DNA of 64,000 nucleotides from Neolewinella lacunae (GCF_014349155.1 NZ_JACSIT010000083.1:1-64000), one strand, 5' to 3'. Positions 1 to 9,200 are shown, counted from the first letter of the stretch. Translations and numbers: made by a program. The notes: a model not told the origin generated them from the sequence alone.

Positions 1-3000
1 GGGCAGACGGCAATCTCCGTAGCCGTGAAGGTGCGCGTCAGGATGACATCTTCACACAGGGGGTCTTCGGCGTCGTAGGCCACCACGTCGTTGACGCACA
101 CCCGGATACGGTCCGTGCAGCCGTCCGTGAAGGTCGGCAGCAGCGGCGTCAGGCCACCGGCCAGCAGGCGGGCCCGCAGCTGGGGGGCCATCGTACCCGC
201 TACCGTCGTGCCAGCTACCGCACCAACTTGGCCGGAAGCCGTAGCGCTGCGGTTGTTGGAGAATACTTCGTAGCACTTGCTGATGTTGGCCGGAAGCGTC
301 GTCAGCGTGTTCGCGTCAAGGTCTACGCAGAGCAGGTTCACGTCTTCAACTTCCGTGACAACCGCTGGCGGCGTCTTGTCTTCGGCGTTGACGATGCCCC
401 AGCAGGTCTCGAAGTCGAGGCCCAGCAGTTCACCACCACCAAAGCTGAAGTTGCTGATCGTTACCCGGCTGATGTTGCCAGAGGTAGAGAAGTCATCGCC
501 TTCGAGCATGATCATCAGCGTGCTGCCAGCGGGGACGTCTTCATTTACGTTGAAGTTGCCGGACTCAATCGGGCCAGTCGTGCCTTCGTTGCCGATGGAC
601 TGGAAGATGATGTTGCCGTCGAAGTCGATGATCAGAATGTCTTCAATGATCTCCGTCTCCAGTTCGTAGTCGACGTCAAAGTTGACCGTACCTGCACTTG
701 CGAACTGGTAAGAGACCGTGATGTCGTCGGAGTTGCTGAAGTCGCCATCGTTCACTACACCGGAAGTGATTTCCAGCGTAGTGGGCGTAAACGTTGCAGA
801 AGCTTCGGCACCCGTGGCGTTTACCGTCCAGTTGGCAGGAGCAAAGGCGCCCGTGAAGCCGTTGGTCGTAGCTCCGCTTTGGGAAGTAGAGCGGATCATG
901 TACTGGAAGCTGCCGCAGCCGTCGATGATCGGGCCGTTGCTCGGGTCGCTGTCCATGACCGTGATGTCAAAACCGAAGACGTCCAGGCAAGCTACGTTGC
1001 CCGTCAGCACCATGCGGGGGATCAGCAGGCCCTGGCAATCGTCGTTCAAGGTCAGGTTGATCTCGCCGATGCAGGACAGGTTGGGCTGCAGGAACTCTAC
1101 CGTTACGATGACCGGGGCCGTCGTTACGTTGCCATTGACGTCGGTGGCGGTGATGATCACTTCCACCTCGCCGATGTCTTCGCAGGTGAAGAGCAGCTGG
1201 CTGGCCGTCAAAGAGGCGATGCCGCAGATGTCCGTGGCGGTAGCCAGGTCGGCAACCGTCAGGGTAGCCGTTCCCGTGGCGTTGCTCAATACTACCGTTT
1301 GGGGCGTGACAACGATCTCGGGAGCGATGTTGTCTTCTACCGTTACCGTAGCTTCGCAGCTGGCGCTGTTGCCGTTCACGTCCGTTACCGTCAGGGTAAC
1401 CACGTTGGGGCCTACGTTGGCGCAGGTGAAGTCCGCTTGGCTGACCGCGTAAGTCGCGATGCCACAGGCATCAGAAGAGCCGCCGTCGACCAGGGGTGCA
1501 TCGCTGCTGCCGCCGCCACCGTCGCCGGCCGCAAAGACCTGGCCACCGTTGGCGCTGCTGATCGTGTAGGTGTAAGGTCCATCCGGAACGTTTCCGGAGA
1601 AGGTGCTAGTGACCAGAGTGTAGTTGCCGGGAACAAGCGTCAGTTGAATCATCAACTCTGGCTCAGTACTGCCGGGACCGTCATCGTCGCCCGCCAGGAA
1701 GTTGGCGCAAGGCAGCGCCGGATCAAAACCTCCTTCGTAAAGGATGAAGTAGAAGTCGGGGCCAAGCACATCCATCATCGTGAAGGTGTACATGTCTTCA
1801 GCCGAGATCGTGAAGTTGAACACTTCGTAGTAGTGGTCGGCGGGAGATGTCGTGCCACAAGTCAAACCGTTGGCGTTCGGGCGGGCAAACTGGAGATCGC
1901 CCACGTCCAGGGAACCACTTACTTCCGTTACGGCAGTAGGCGTACCAGTAGCACCAGCGGCGATGGAGGCATTGCCTTCTTCGTCGAGCTCAATGGTCAC
2001 GTTCTGGCAAATGGCAACGGGGGAAACCGTATCCAGCACCGTGATCGTGATGGTACACACCTCGCTTACGTTGCCGGAAGCGTCGACGTCAGACTCATTG
2101 AATACGAAAGACTCACCAGCTGACGCACAGTCGAAGGCTACCAGCGGGTCACCTACCAACACCAGGGGTGGGCAGGCATCTTCGGTCACCAGCAATTCGC
2201 CGGGAGCGATGGAGGCAAAGCCGTTTTCGTCCAGGTAAATGGTCGTATCCGTTACGCAAGAGACGATGACGGGGGCGATATTATCGACCACCGTGACATC
2301 GTAGGTGCACTCGCCGCGGTTGCCGCTGGCATCCGTAATGACGACGGTGCGCTGGAAGGTAGAGTCAGCAAAAGAGCAATCGAAGGTCCGAAAGGTCGGG
2401 CCGCCAACGGTGAAAGGACCGCTCAAATCATCGGGGCAGTTGTCGTAGATGCTCACCACTGCGTCAGCATTTTCGATCGTGGCATTGCCGGTGCTGTCGA
2501 GCGCCACTTCAATGGCTTCGCAGACGATGACGGGGGCGATCGTGTCGATGATTGATACGTCGTAAGTGCAGCTGCCTTGGTTGCCGCTGGCGTCCGTAAC
2601 CACTACGGTGCGCTGGTAAGTGGAGTCGGCGTCCAAGCAATCGAACATCCGGGCGGTCGGACCACCTACGGTGAAAGGGCCAGAAAGGTTGCCGCCACAG
2701 TTGTCCTCGATGCTGACAACGGCGTCACCGTTGGCAATCGTTACGTTGCCGGTGCTGTCGAGGGCTACCTCAATGGCTTCGCAGATGATGATGGGGGCGG
2801 TGGTATCCTGGACGGTGAAGACCTGCTCGCAGGTCGTAATCTGGCCACAACCGTCGGTGGCGGTATACGTAAAGGTGTAGGTCGTACCAGCCATATCTGG
2901 CGCACCTACGACAACCGCATCAGAAACGGTAATGACGGGCGTGCCACAACCAGAAGTGGCGGTAGCATCGTCGGCATCAACGACGGGCACTACGCCGCAG

Positions 3001-3875
3001 TCGATAAGGGAATCCGCTGGGCAGACGGTGAACACGGGTGCCTCGCCGTCGAAGGCGATCGTGGAGCGGAAGAAAATGGAATCCGCCGCCTGGTTGCCCA
3101 CTTCGTCGCGAATGACCACCACGTTGATGATGTCTACGGAGCAGCCGGGGACCCGGTTTTCTTCGTAAGAATCAACGAAGGCAGCCTCGAAATCTTCGGA
3201 GCAGTTGTCATCTACGCAGGCAGACAGGTCGAAAGATGCAACGTAAATACCGCCGGCAGCAACGGAGAAATCACTCAAATCCCCGATGGGGAAAAAGGTG
3301 CCCGTGGGGGAGTTCGGGAAGATAGCGTCCGCACAAGCGTTGAAGTTGGCCGTGAACTCGGGGCAGGCCACGACGGGAGGGGTCATGTCGACAATACCGT
3401 CTATTTCCAGGGAAAATGCAAAGTCCGAAGTGGTACCCACGAAGGCGTCGTGCACATACATAAGATAGGTAAGGTTGGGGTCCGTGTTGACCACCATCAC
3501 CAGCGCGTCAAGACCGGGCCCACTATCGTCGTCGCCAGTAACACAGGTCAGGCTGGCGCAGCTGCCGCTGTAGACGTTGACTTCTGGATCCCAATCAGGA
3601 CCTTCCGGGAACATGAAGGTCCAGGTATTCCCATCACCCACGAAGGTGTACCAAACGCCTTCTCCTTCCGCATCGGCACCAGTCCCACAGGTGGCTGCTC
3701 CGTTCGGGTTCTGGGCAGTTGCGTCAATGGTGGTGCCGTTGTAGCACCCTGGCATAGTGAGGACAATGGCGTCGGCGCAAAGGTCGTTGACCGGTTGGGC
3801 AAACGCAGTAAGCCCGCTGAGTAAGAGCAGGCAGATCAGGCCTATTCGGCCCATTCTGGGTAAAAAATTCTTCAT
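1..3875 (-). CDS. Giant secreted HYR-repeat protein, partial (C-terminus outside window)
   Basis: The minus frame is open from an ATG at 3875 to the window edge (1291 codons, no stop), so this is the N-terminal part only. It starts with a signal peptide (about residues 1-26, ending AFAQ). A Saprospirales-type secreted N-terminal domain follows (about 27-165, with NDLCADAI and VWYTFVG). After that come repeated HYR-like immunoglobulin-fold units with the recurring pattern DxxxPxIxCxxxxxxLDxxG and TDxxGNxxxC. Two neighbouring units are nearly identical in DNA (period 261 bp, near 2321 and 2582), which suggests recent internal duplication. Family knowledge: HYR repeats occur in cell-surface and extracellular proteins, often exported by T9SS, with a sorting domain at the end that cannot be seen here. 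Long open frames on the plus strand across this region are shadows of its biased codons. Function is probably structural or adhesive (inference). Confidence 0.88.
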   Translation of the reverse strand, partial: MKNFLPRMGRIGLICLLLLSGLTAFAQPVNDLCADAIVLTMPGCYNGTTIDATAQNPNGAATCGTGADAEGEGVWYTFVGDGNTWTFMFPEGPDWDPEVNVYSGSCASLTCVTGDDDSGPGLDALVMVVNTDPNLTYLMYVHDAFVGTTSDFAFSLEIDGIVDMTPPVVACPEFTANFNACADAIFPNSPTGTFFPIGDLSDFSVAAGGIYVASFDLSACVDDNCSEDFEAAFVDSYEENRVPGCSVDIINVVVIRDEVGNQAADSIFFRSTIAFDGEAPVFTVCPADSLIDCGVVPVVDADDATATSGCGTPVITVSDAVVVGAPDMAGTTYTFTYTATDGCGQITTCEQVFTVQDTTAPIIICEAIEVALDSTGNVTIANGDAVVSIEDNCGGNLSGPFTVGGPTARMFDCLDADSTYQRTVVVTDASGNQGSCTYDVSIIDTIAPVIVCEAIEVALDSTGNATIENADAVVSIYDNCPDDLSGPFTVGGPTFRTFDCSFADSTFQRTVVITDASGNRGECTYDVTVVDNIAPVIVSCVTDTTIYLDENGFASIAPGELLVTEDACPPLVLVGDPLVAFDCASAGESFVFNESDVDASGNVSEVCTITITVLDTVSPVAICQNVTIELDEEGNASIAAGATGTPTAVTEVSGSLDVGDLQFARPNANGLTCGTTSPADHYYEVFNFTISAEDMYTFTMMDVLGPDFYFILYEGGFDPALPCANFLAGDDDGPGSTEPELMIQLTLVPGNYTLVTSTFSGNVPDGPYTYTISSANGGQVFAAGDGGGGSSDAPLVDGGSSDACGIATYAVSQADFTCANVGPNVVTLTVTDVNGNSASCEATVTVEDNIAPEIVVTPQTVVLSNATGTATLTVADLATATDICGIASLTASQLLFTCEDIGEVEVIITATDVNGNVTTAPVIVTVEFLQPNLSCIGEINLTLNDDCQGLLIPRMVLTGNVACLDVFGFDITVMDSDPSNGPIIDGCGSFQYMIRSTSQSGATTNGFTGAFAPANWTVNATGAEASATFTPTTLEITSGVVNDGDFSNSDDITVSYQFASAGTVNFDVDYELETEIIEDILIIDFDGNIIFQSIGNEGTTGPIESGNFNVNEDVPAGSTLMIMLEGDDFSTSGNISRVTISNFSFGGGELLGLDFETCWGIVNAEDKTPPAVVTEVEDVNLLCVDLDANTLTTLPANISKCYEVFSNNRSATASGQVGAVAGTTVAGTMAPQLRARLLAGGLTPLLPTFTDGCTDRIRVCVNDVVAYDAEDPLCEDVILTRTFTATEIAVC
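2283..2790 (-). repeat. 261-bp tandem repeat inside the HYR gene
   Basis: Two consecutive HYR-coding units share long stretches of near-identical DNA; for example TGCCGCTGGC starts at 2321 and again at 2582. The period is 261 bp, or 87 codons, so the reading frame is kept. Confidence 0.75.
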
Positions 3876-4086
3876 TGGGTCGTCTTTAAAATTCGAGATT
3901 ATAAGGCAGGGCTTCCCCAAGGGCGAAGCGCAATTGAGGGTAAAAATAACACCAGAAGGAAGCAAACACCAAGGATTAAAGAAAAAAATATGTTTGTACG
4001 GATTGCATTCAGCCTGGTGGGGCCTTGTTGGTGGTCAAATCCCTCATCCTCCCAGGCTTCCTCTGCTCCCTTGTCCTAACGCCCCG

Positions 4087-4104
4087 GCACCTGCGTCCGC
4101 GCCC
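4087..4104 (-). repeat. Iterated 18-bp motif, copy 1
   Basis: Exact match to GGGCGCKGNCGCAGGTGC (minus strand). It overlaps the last base of the stop codon of the DUF779 gene, so it directly follows that gene. Confidence 0.85.
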
Positions 4105-4445
4105 TACTCCAGATCGGCTTCGGTAAGGATGCGTGAGTTGACCACGAAGCGTAGCCCCAGCGGAATTTCCGCCGAAAAACTGGCACCCCGGCCCGGGGTG
4201 ACGTCGAGGGTCAGGTGGGTATGCTGCCAGTATTCATACTGAAATTTGGACATGTAATAGGGGCAGCCGTGGACCTCCCCGAGCAACTCGTCGTTATCGT
4301 CAATGAAAAACTCTCCGTCGGGGAAGCACATCGGCGCGGAGCCGTCGCAACAGCCGCCGCTCTGGTGAAAAATGAGGTCGCCGTGCTGGGCGCGCAGGGT
4401 ATCGATGACGGCGCGCGCGGCGTCGGTAATGTCTACTTTGGGCAT
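4104..4445 (-). CDS. DUF779 family protein
   Basis: 113 residues, soluble, no signal peptide. The sequence matches the DUF779 pattern: a CxxGSAPMC-type segment (SGGCCDGSAPMC, about residues 29-40) and a C-terminal stretch HTHLTLDVTPGRGASFS followed by a short strand-rich end. The family has no established biochemical role. Its genes are repeatedly found next to NAD-dependent aldehyde dehydrogenases of the ExaC/AldB type, as here, where the dehydrogenase lies 77 bp upstream on the same strand. The paired cysteines could bind metal or a thiol cofactor (inference). A hairpin followed by a T-rich stretch sits just upstream of the start codon, so full read-through from the dehydrogenase is not guaranteed. 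Confidence 0.88.
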   Translation of the reverse strand: MPKVDITDAARAVIDTLRAQHGDLIFHQSGGCCDGSAPMCFPDGEFFIDDNDELLGEVHGCPYYMSKFQYEYWQHTHLTLDVTPGRGASFSAEIPLGLRFVVNSRILTEADLE

Positions 4446-4454
4446 GATTTTGGT

Positions 4455-4492
4455 AAATAAAACGCCGACTGGAAACAGTGCTCCAGCCGGCG
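4455..4492 (-). terminator. Hairpin terminator/attenuator between aldehyde dehydrogenase and DUF779 genes
   Basis: Stem CGCCGACTGGA (4463-4473) pairs with TCCAGCCGGCG (4482-4492) with one mismatch and an 8-nt loop. Read on the minus strand it is followed by TTTTATTT, the form of an intrinsic terminator. It lies after the dehydrogenase stop and 10 bp before the DUF779 start. Confidence 0.65.
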
Positions 4493-4522
4493 TAGGTTTT
4501 GGGGAATCGGGAAGAAACTAGC

Positions 4523-6046
4523 CTAGAAGAAGCCCAATTTTTCCTTGCTGTAGCTGATGAGCATGTTCTTCGTCTGCCGGTAATGATCGAGCATCATCTT
4601 GTGGTTTTCGCGGCCGATGCCGGATTTCTTGTAGCCACCGAAGGGGGCGTGGGCGGGGTAATCGTGGTAGCAATTGACCCAGACGCGGCCGGCTTTGATC
4701 TTGCGGGCCATGCCGTAGGCTTCGTGGGTGTCCCGCGTCCAGAGGCCAGCCCCGAGGCCGTAGAGGGTATCGTTGGCGATCTCGATGGCCTCGGCTTCGT
4801 CCTTGAAGGTGGTGATACAGACTACGGGACCGAAGATTTCTTCCTGGAAGACGCGCATCTTGTTGTTGCCCTTCAGCACGGTGGGCTGGATGTAGAAGCC
4901 GCCGGAGAGCTCATCGACGAAGGCGGGGCCGCCGCCCGCGAGGACTTCACAACCCTCTTCCTTGCCAATTTCGATGTACTTGAGGATTTTCTCGTACTGG
5001 TCGTTGCTGGCCTGGGCACCCATCATGGTGGAGGGATCGAGGGGGTGGCCCATTTTAATGGCCTTGACCCGTTCGATGAAGCGTTCGACGAACCGGTCGT
5101 AGATGGATTCATCCACCAGAATGCGGCTGGGGCAGGTGCAGACCTCGCCCTGGTTGAGGGCAAACATGGCGGCACCTTCGAGGCACTTATCGAAGAAGGC
5201 GTCGTCGGCATCCATCACGCTTTTCATGAAGATGTTGGGGCTTTTGCCGCCGAGCTCCAGGGTAACGGGGATGATGTTCTTGCTGGCGTACTGCATGATG
5301 AGCTGGCCGGTGGTCGTTTCACCGGTGAAGGCAATCTTGCAGATGTCGGGGTGGCTGGCCAGGGGCTTACCGGCTTCGATACCGAAACCGTTGACGATGT
5401 TGAGCACGCCGGCGGGCAGGATGCCGTCGATGAGTTCCATCAGGATGAGGATGCCGACGGGGGTTTGCTCGGCGGGCTTGAGCACGATGCAGTTGCCGGC
5501 AGCCAGGGCGGGGGCGATCTTCCAGGCCGCCATCAGGAGGGGGAAGTTCCAGGGGATGATCTGCCCGACGACACCGAGGGGCTCCCAGACGTTCATGGAA
5601 ACGGTGCTGCTGTTGAGCTCGGAGACGCCGCCTTCCTCGCCGCGGATGACGCCAGCGAAGTAGCGGAAGTGGTCGATGGCCAGGGGCAAATCCGCCGCCC
5701 GGGTTTCACGGATGGACTTGCCGTTGTCCCAGGTCTCGGCGCGGGCCAGGACTTCGAGGTTATCTTCCATCACCTGGGCAATCTTGAGGAGGAGGTTGCT
5801 GCGCTCGGTGGCCGAGGTGTTGTTCCAGTGGTCGGCTGCCTTCCAGGCCGCGGCAACGGCCTTATCGATGTCTTCCTTCGTGGAGCGGGGGATGCGCGTG
5901 AAGGAATTGCCGTCTACCGGCGAGATGTTGTCGAAGTATTCTCCGTTGGTGGGGGCGACCCATTCGCCGCCGATGTAGTTTTCGTACTGGTCCTTAAACT
6001 TAGGACGCGAAAGCGTAGGAGAAGAGGTGGTTGCTGTGGTACTCAT
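4523..6046 (-). CDS. NAD-dependent aldehyde dehydrogenase, ExaC/AldB type
   Basis: 507 residues, full length for the family. It should oxidise a short-chain aldehyde, most likely acetaldehyde, to the acid using NAD(P). Visible landmarks are PWNFPLLM and KPAEQTP in the cofactor-binding half, the general base Glu264 in LELGGKS, and the catalytic Cys303 in [11 protein letters not shown]; the CxC form is typical of the AldB/ExaC/acetaldehyde subgroup. The C-terminal EEIFGPV and PFGGYKKSG motifs are present. Neighbours support an acetaldehyde role: a DUF779 gene downstream, a divergent AraC regulator, and acetyl-CoA synthetase just beyond it. A TAnnTTTG-type box (6105-6112) and a direct-repeat operator candidate lie upstream, suggesting activation by the AraC protein. 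Confidence 0.93.
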   Translation of the reverse strand: MSTTATTSSPTLSRPKFKDQYENYIGGEWVAPTNGEYFDNISPVDGNSFTRIPRSTKEDIDKAVAAAWKAADHWNNTSATERSNLLLKIAQVMEDNLEVLARAETWDNGKSIRETRAADLPLAIDHFRYFAGVIRGEEGGVSELNSSTVSMNVWEPLGVVGQIIPWNFPLLMAAWKIAPALAAGNCIVLKPAEQTPVGILILMELIDGILPAGVLNIVNGFGIEAGKPLASHPDICKIAFTGETTTGQLIMQYASKNIIPVTLELGGKSPNIFMKSVMDADDAFFDKCLEGAAMFALNQGEVCTCPSRILVDESIYDRFVERFIERVKAIKMGHPLDPSTMMGAQASNDQYEKILKYIEIGKEEGCEVLAGGGPAFVDELSGGFYIQPTVLKGNNKMRVFQEEIFGPVVCITTFKDEAEAIEIANDTLYGLGAGLWTRDTHEAYGMARKIKAGRVWVNCYHDYPAHAPFGGYKKSGIGRENHKMMLDHYRQTKNMLISYSKEKLGFF

Positions 6047-6104
6047 GATCGATCGATTTTAATGTGATGGGGGCACCCAAAAACAGTGCGCCGCTTGATA
6101 CCTC

Positions 6105-6112
6105 CAAAAGTA
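6105..6112 (-). promoter_or_regulatory. Candidate -7 box for the aldehyde dehydrogenase gene
   Basis: TACTTTTG on the minus strand fits the TAnnTTTG element of Bacteroidota promoters. It lies 58 bp before the ATG, with the direct repeats at 6135-6166 immediately upstream. Confidence 0.5.
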
Positions 6113-6134
6113 GTCCGTCCTCCTCCCCGCCCCC

Positions 6135-6166
6135 TTGCACAATCCACCCAAGGAATTGCACAATCC
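6135..6166. promoter_or_regulatory. Direct repeat TTGCACAATCC x2: probable AraC-protein operator
   Basis: TTGCACAATCC occurs at 6135-6145 and identically at 6156-6166, a 21-bp step (two helical turns) in direct orientation, the arrangement AraC-family dimers usually bind. The pair lies between divergent TAnnTTTG boxes for the dehydrogenase and the AraC gene, and the second copy touches the AraC-side box. Confidence 0.68.
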
Positions 6167-6174
6167 TACATTTG
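6167..6174 (+). promoter_or_regulatory. Candidate -7 box for the AraC regulator gene
   Basis: TACATTTG matches TAnnTTTG and directly abuts the second TTGCACAATCC repeat, so a bound regulator would contact or block polymerase here (autoregulation, inferred). The ATG is 78 bp downstream. Confidence 0.52.
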
Positions 6175-6252
6175 TATGGCAATTGGCGCGAACCACCACC
6201 TGCGCTACGGCTTTTTATACCTACATTTATACATTGTTCTGAAAAACCGATC

Positions 6253-7152
6253 ATGCTCAACGTTCAGTCCTTGCCCGTCCGCCAGCTGCAGACCCTGGTG
6301 GAAAACCGGACCACTTTCACCGCCGACAGCTCCGCACTCAGTCTTTTCGAGACCCACGAGGAGGCCGGTGCCGTGCATTTGCGTTTCGATAAACCGGTGT
6401 TGGCCAGCATGATCCAGGGCCGTAAGGTGATGCACCTGCGCGACCGGCCCGGCTTCAATTTCCTGCCCGGCGAATCCGTCTTATTGCCCCCGGACGAGCT
6501 AATGGTGATCGACTTCCCCGACGCGCGGCCCGGCAGCGCCACGAAGTGCCTGGCGCTGGAGGTAGACCCTGCGGAGATCAACAAGGTGCTGGACGGCATG
6601 AACGAGCGCCGCCCGCGCTCCGACGGCAAAGACTGGAAGCGGGAACACAACAATTTCCACTTCACCAACGACCCCGGCATCACCCAGCTCCTGCAGCGCC
6701 TCGTTTACCTCTACGCCGAAAAACACCCGGCGCGGGATCTCTTTGTCGGGATGTCCTTACGTGAACTGCTCATCCGGCTGCTCGAGGCGGAGTCCCGCGA
6801 ACAGCACCTGCTCGACCCCAATAACCTGGCCACCAGCCAACCCATCACCGCCGCCGTTTCCTACATCCTCAATCATCTGGACGATAAGCTGACCATCGCC
6901 AGCCTCAGCCGCCTGGCCTGCATGAGCGAATCGGGCTTCCACCGGGCCTTCAAAAATGAGATGGGCATTTCGCCGGTCGATTTCATCAACGCCGAACGCA
7001 TCAAGCTGGCCAGGCGGCTGCTGCAGTACGAATCCCTGAGCATCCAGGAGATTGCCCTGCAGGCCGGGTTCAACAGCGCCAGCTACTTCACCCGCATGTT
7101 CAAACGGCAGTTCGGGATCAGCCCCGCCCGCTTTCAGGCCCAGGCCAGTTGA
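6253..7152 (+). CDS. AraC-family transcriptional regulator of the C2 module
   Basis: 299 residues from the ATG at 6253 (starts MLNVQSLP); the frame is open further upstream but that part overlaps the promoter region. The N-terminal half (about 1-190) is an AraC_N-type ligand/oligomerisation domain (VHLRFDKPVLASMIQGRK, GESVLLPP). The C-terminal 100 residues hold the two helix-turn-helix motifs (SLSRLACMSESGFHRAFK and SIQEIALQAGFNSASYFTRMFK). Proteins of this type are known as activators of aldehyde/alcohol dehydrogenase genes. Its position, divergent from the dehydrogenase and upstream of acs, with a two-turn direct repeat between the promoters, suggests it controls acetaldehyde/acetate use (inference). 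No helices for membrane insertion are seen. Confidence 0.9.
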   Translation: MLNVQSLPVRQLQTLVENRTTFTADSSALSLFETHEEAGAVHLRFDKPVLASMIQGRKVMHLRDRPGFNFLPGESVLLPPDELMVIDFPDARPGSATKCLALEVDPAEINKVLDGMNERRPRSDGKDWKREHNNFHFTNDPGITQLLQRLVYLYAEKHPARDLFVGMSLRELLIRLLEAESREQHLLDPNNLATSQPITAAVSYILNHLDDKLTIASLSRLACMSESGFHRAFKNEMGISPVDFINAERIKLARRLLQYESLSIQEIALQAGFNSASYFTRMFKRQFGISPARFQAQAS

Positions 7153-7172
7153 CCTCCCCCGCTCCTCTGTCC

Positions 7173-7221
7173 CTTCTCCCCCCCTTCGGGGGGTCGGGGG
7201 GGAGCACCTGCGGCCGCGCCC
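7173..7221 (-). repeat. Composite C/G-rich repeat containing iterated motif, copy 2
   Basis: The exact 18-bp motif (minus strand) is at 7204-7221. It is joined to a C-run/G-run hairpin that also accompanies the copies at 37454 and 60692. It lies between the AraC gene and acs. Confidence 0.8.
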
Positions 7222-7283
7222 CAAAAAGCGAGTAGTTATTACATTGCCACCCATTAAACCTCCAACTGACCATCATTCAGATC

Positions 7284-9188
7284 ATGCTACCTACCCAAAT
7301 CACCTCTTTTGAACACTACCAATCCGAATACGCCCGCTCCGTCAACGATCCGGAAGGCTTCTGGGCCAAACAGGCCAGCACCTTCAACTGGCGGAAAAAG
7401 TGGGACCATGTACTGGAATGGAACTTTGAAGAACCTAACATCAAGTGGTTCCAGGGTGGCAAGCTGAACATCACGGAAAACTGCCTGGACCGCCACCTGG
7501 CCACCCGCAGCCAGCAAACGGCCCTGCTGTTTGAACCCAACGCGCCGGGTGACCCCGCACGCCACATCAGCTACCGGGAACTCTACGAGGAAGTCTGCAA
7601 AACCGGAAATGCCCTGCGCGAACTCGGCATCGGCAAGGGCGATCGCGTTTGTTTTTACATGCCGATGGTGCCCGAGCTGGCCATTTCCGTGCTCGCCTGC
7701 GCCCGCATCGGGGCCATTCATTCCGTGGTCTTTGCCGGCTTCAGCGCCCAGGCCCTGGCCGACCGGGTGAACGACGCCGACTGCAAAATGATCATCTGTT
7801 CCGACTACAATAAGCGCGGGAACAAGAACATCGGCGTGAAGGAAATCGTCGACGAAGCCCTGGCCATCGGCTGCCCCAGCGTGCAAACCGTGCTGGTGCA
7901 CCGCAATACCGGTGAGGAAATTGCCTGGGACGAAAGCTACGACGTCTGGTACCACGAAAAAGTGGACGGTCAAGCGGCGGAATGTCCGGCAGAGGAAATG
8001 GACGCCGAAGACGTCCTGTTCATCCTCTACACCTCCGGCAGCACGGGCAAGCCCAAGGGCGTCGTCCACACCTGCGGCGGCTACATGGTATACACCGCCT
8101 ACAGCTTCCTCAACGTTTTCCAGTACCAGCCCGGCGACGTCTACTGGTGTACGGCCGACATTGGCTGGATCACCGGCCACAGCTACATCGTCTACGGCCC
8201 GCTGCTCTGCGGCGCGACCTCGCTGATGTTCGAGGGCGTACCGACCTACCCCGACGCGGGCCGCTTCTGGGAGGTATGTGCTAAGCATAAAGTCAACCAA
8301 TTCTACACCGCCCCCACGGCCATTCGCGCGCTCATGGCGCAGGGCGACGAATTCACGGAGGGCTACGACCTGAGCCACCTCAAAGTGATCGGCTCGGTGG
8401 GTGAGCCCATCAACGAAGAAGCCTGGGAGTGGTACAAAAAGCACATTGGCAAGGACACCGTGCCGGTGGTCGACACCTGGTGGCAAACCGAGACCGGAGG
8501 CATGATGATCTCCGGCATGGGCGGACACAGTCCGCAAAAACCCACCTTCGCCGGTTATCCACTGCCGGGCATCCAGCCCTGCCTGGTCGATAAAAACACG
8601 ATGCAGGAAGAGGAGGGCAACCCCGCGGCGGGATTGCTCGCCATCAAATTCCCCTGGCCCAGCATCCTGCGCACCACCTGGGGCGATCACCTGCGTTGTA
8701 AACACACCTACTTCAGCACCATCCCCGGCATGTACTTCACCGGCGACGGCGCGCGGCGGGACGCCGACGGCATGTACCGCATCATCGGGCGGGTTGACGA
8801 CGTGGTCAACGTCTCCGGCCACCGCCTCGGCACGGCCGAGGTGGAAAACGCCATCGATGAGCACCCCCAGGTAGTGGAATCCGCCGTGGTGGGCTATCCC
8901 CACGACATCAAAGGCCAGGGCATTTACGCCTACGTTATTGTGGGCGCGGGCGCAGGTGCCGACGATGCCTTAAGAGCAGAGATTGTCGCGACGGTCCGCC
9001 AGGAAATCGGCCCCATTGCGAAGCCCGATAAGATCCAGTTCGTCTCCGCCCTCCCCAAAACGCGCTCGGGTAAAATCATGCGCCGCATCCTCCGCAAAAT
9101 CGCCGCCGGCGAGCAGGATTCCTTGGGGGACGTGAGTACGCTGCTCAACCCCGAGGTGGTGGAGGAATTGATTTTGGGGAGGGTGTAG
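7284..9188 (+). CDS. acs: Acetyl-CoA synthetase (AMP-forming)
   Basis: 634 residues, full length. It converts acetate, ATP and CoA to acetyl-CoA via acetyl-AMP in the cytoplasm. Evidence: N-terminal ACS domain (FNWRKKWDHVLEWN), the P-loop-like signature YTSGSTGKPKG at 249-259, the acetate-pocket region VDTWWQTETGG, the hinge region ending DDVVNVSGHRLGT, and the catalytic lysine in KTRSGKIMRR (Lys597), the usual target of reversible acetylation. It follows the AraC gene on the same strand after 131 bp and completes an acetaldehyde to acetate to acetyl-CoA route with the dehydrogenase. An exact copy of the iterated 18-bp motif lies inside the gene and encodes GAGAGA in a C-terminal loop. The stop codon overlaps a sequence also found at the ends of the MITE-like element near 52 kb. 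Confidence 0.97.
   Translation: MLPTQITSFEHYQSEYARSVNDPEGFWAKQASTFNWRKKWDHVLEWNFEEPNIKWFQGGKLNITENCLDRHLATRSQQTALLFEPNAPGDPARHISYRELYEEVCKTGNALRELGIGKGDRVCFYMPMVPELAISVLACARIGAIHSVVFAGFSAQALADRVNDADCKMIICSDYNKRGNKNIGVKEIVDEALAIGCPSVQTVLVHRNTGEEIAWDESYDVWYHEKVDGQAAECPAEEMDAEDVLFILYTSGSTGKPKGVVHTCGGYMVYTAYSFLNVFQYQPGDVYWCTADIGWITGHSYIVYGPLLCGATSLMFEGVPTYPDAGRFWEVCAKHKVNQFYTAPTAIRALMAQGDEFTEGYDLSHLKVIGSVGEPINEEAWEWYKKHIGKDTVPVVDTWWQTETGGMMISGMGGHSPQKPTFAGYPLPGIQPCLVDKNTMQEEEGNPAAGLLAIKFPWPSILRTTWGDHLRCKHTYFSTIPGMYFTGDGARRDADGMYRIIGRVDDVVNVSGHRLGTAEVENAIDEHPQVVESAVVGYPHDIKGQGIYAYVIVGAGAGADDALRAEIVATVRQEIGPIAKPDKIQFVSALPKTRSGKIMRRILRKIAAGEQDSLGDVSTLLNPEVVEELILGRV
8942..8959 (+). repeat. Iterated 18-bp motif, copy 3 (inside acs)
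   Basis: Exact match, in frame, encoding GAGAGA. This is the same reading phase as the copy inside the sugar porter gene. Confidence 0.8.
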
Positions 9189-9200
9189 GCTGTCTAATTA
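9186..9200 (+). repeat. Solo copy of the MITE terminal sequence
   Basis: TAGGCTGTCTAATTA is identical to the first 15 bases of the MITE-like element at 51830. Its first three bases are the acs stop codon. No matching inverted end is obvious nearby. Confidence 0.5.

Noticed and set aside
228-2123. 631-codon plus-strand open frame
   Set aside because: It is antisense to the HYR-repeat gene, whose minus frame reads as coherent signal peptide and repeats; the plus frame has no recognisable domain and reflects codon bias.
4499-6067. 522-codon plus-strand open frame over the aldehyde dehydrogenase
   Set aside because: Antisense shadow; the minus frame contains all catalytic motifs.
7287-8903. 538-codon minus-strand open frame over acs
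   Set aside because: Antisense shadow of acs caused by high GC; no family resemblance.
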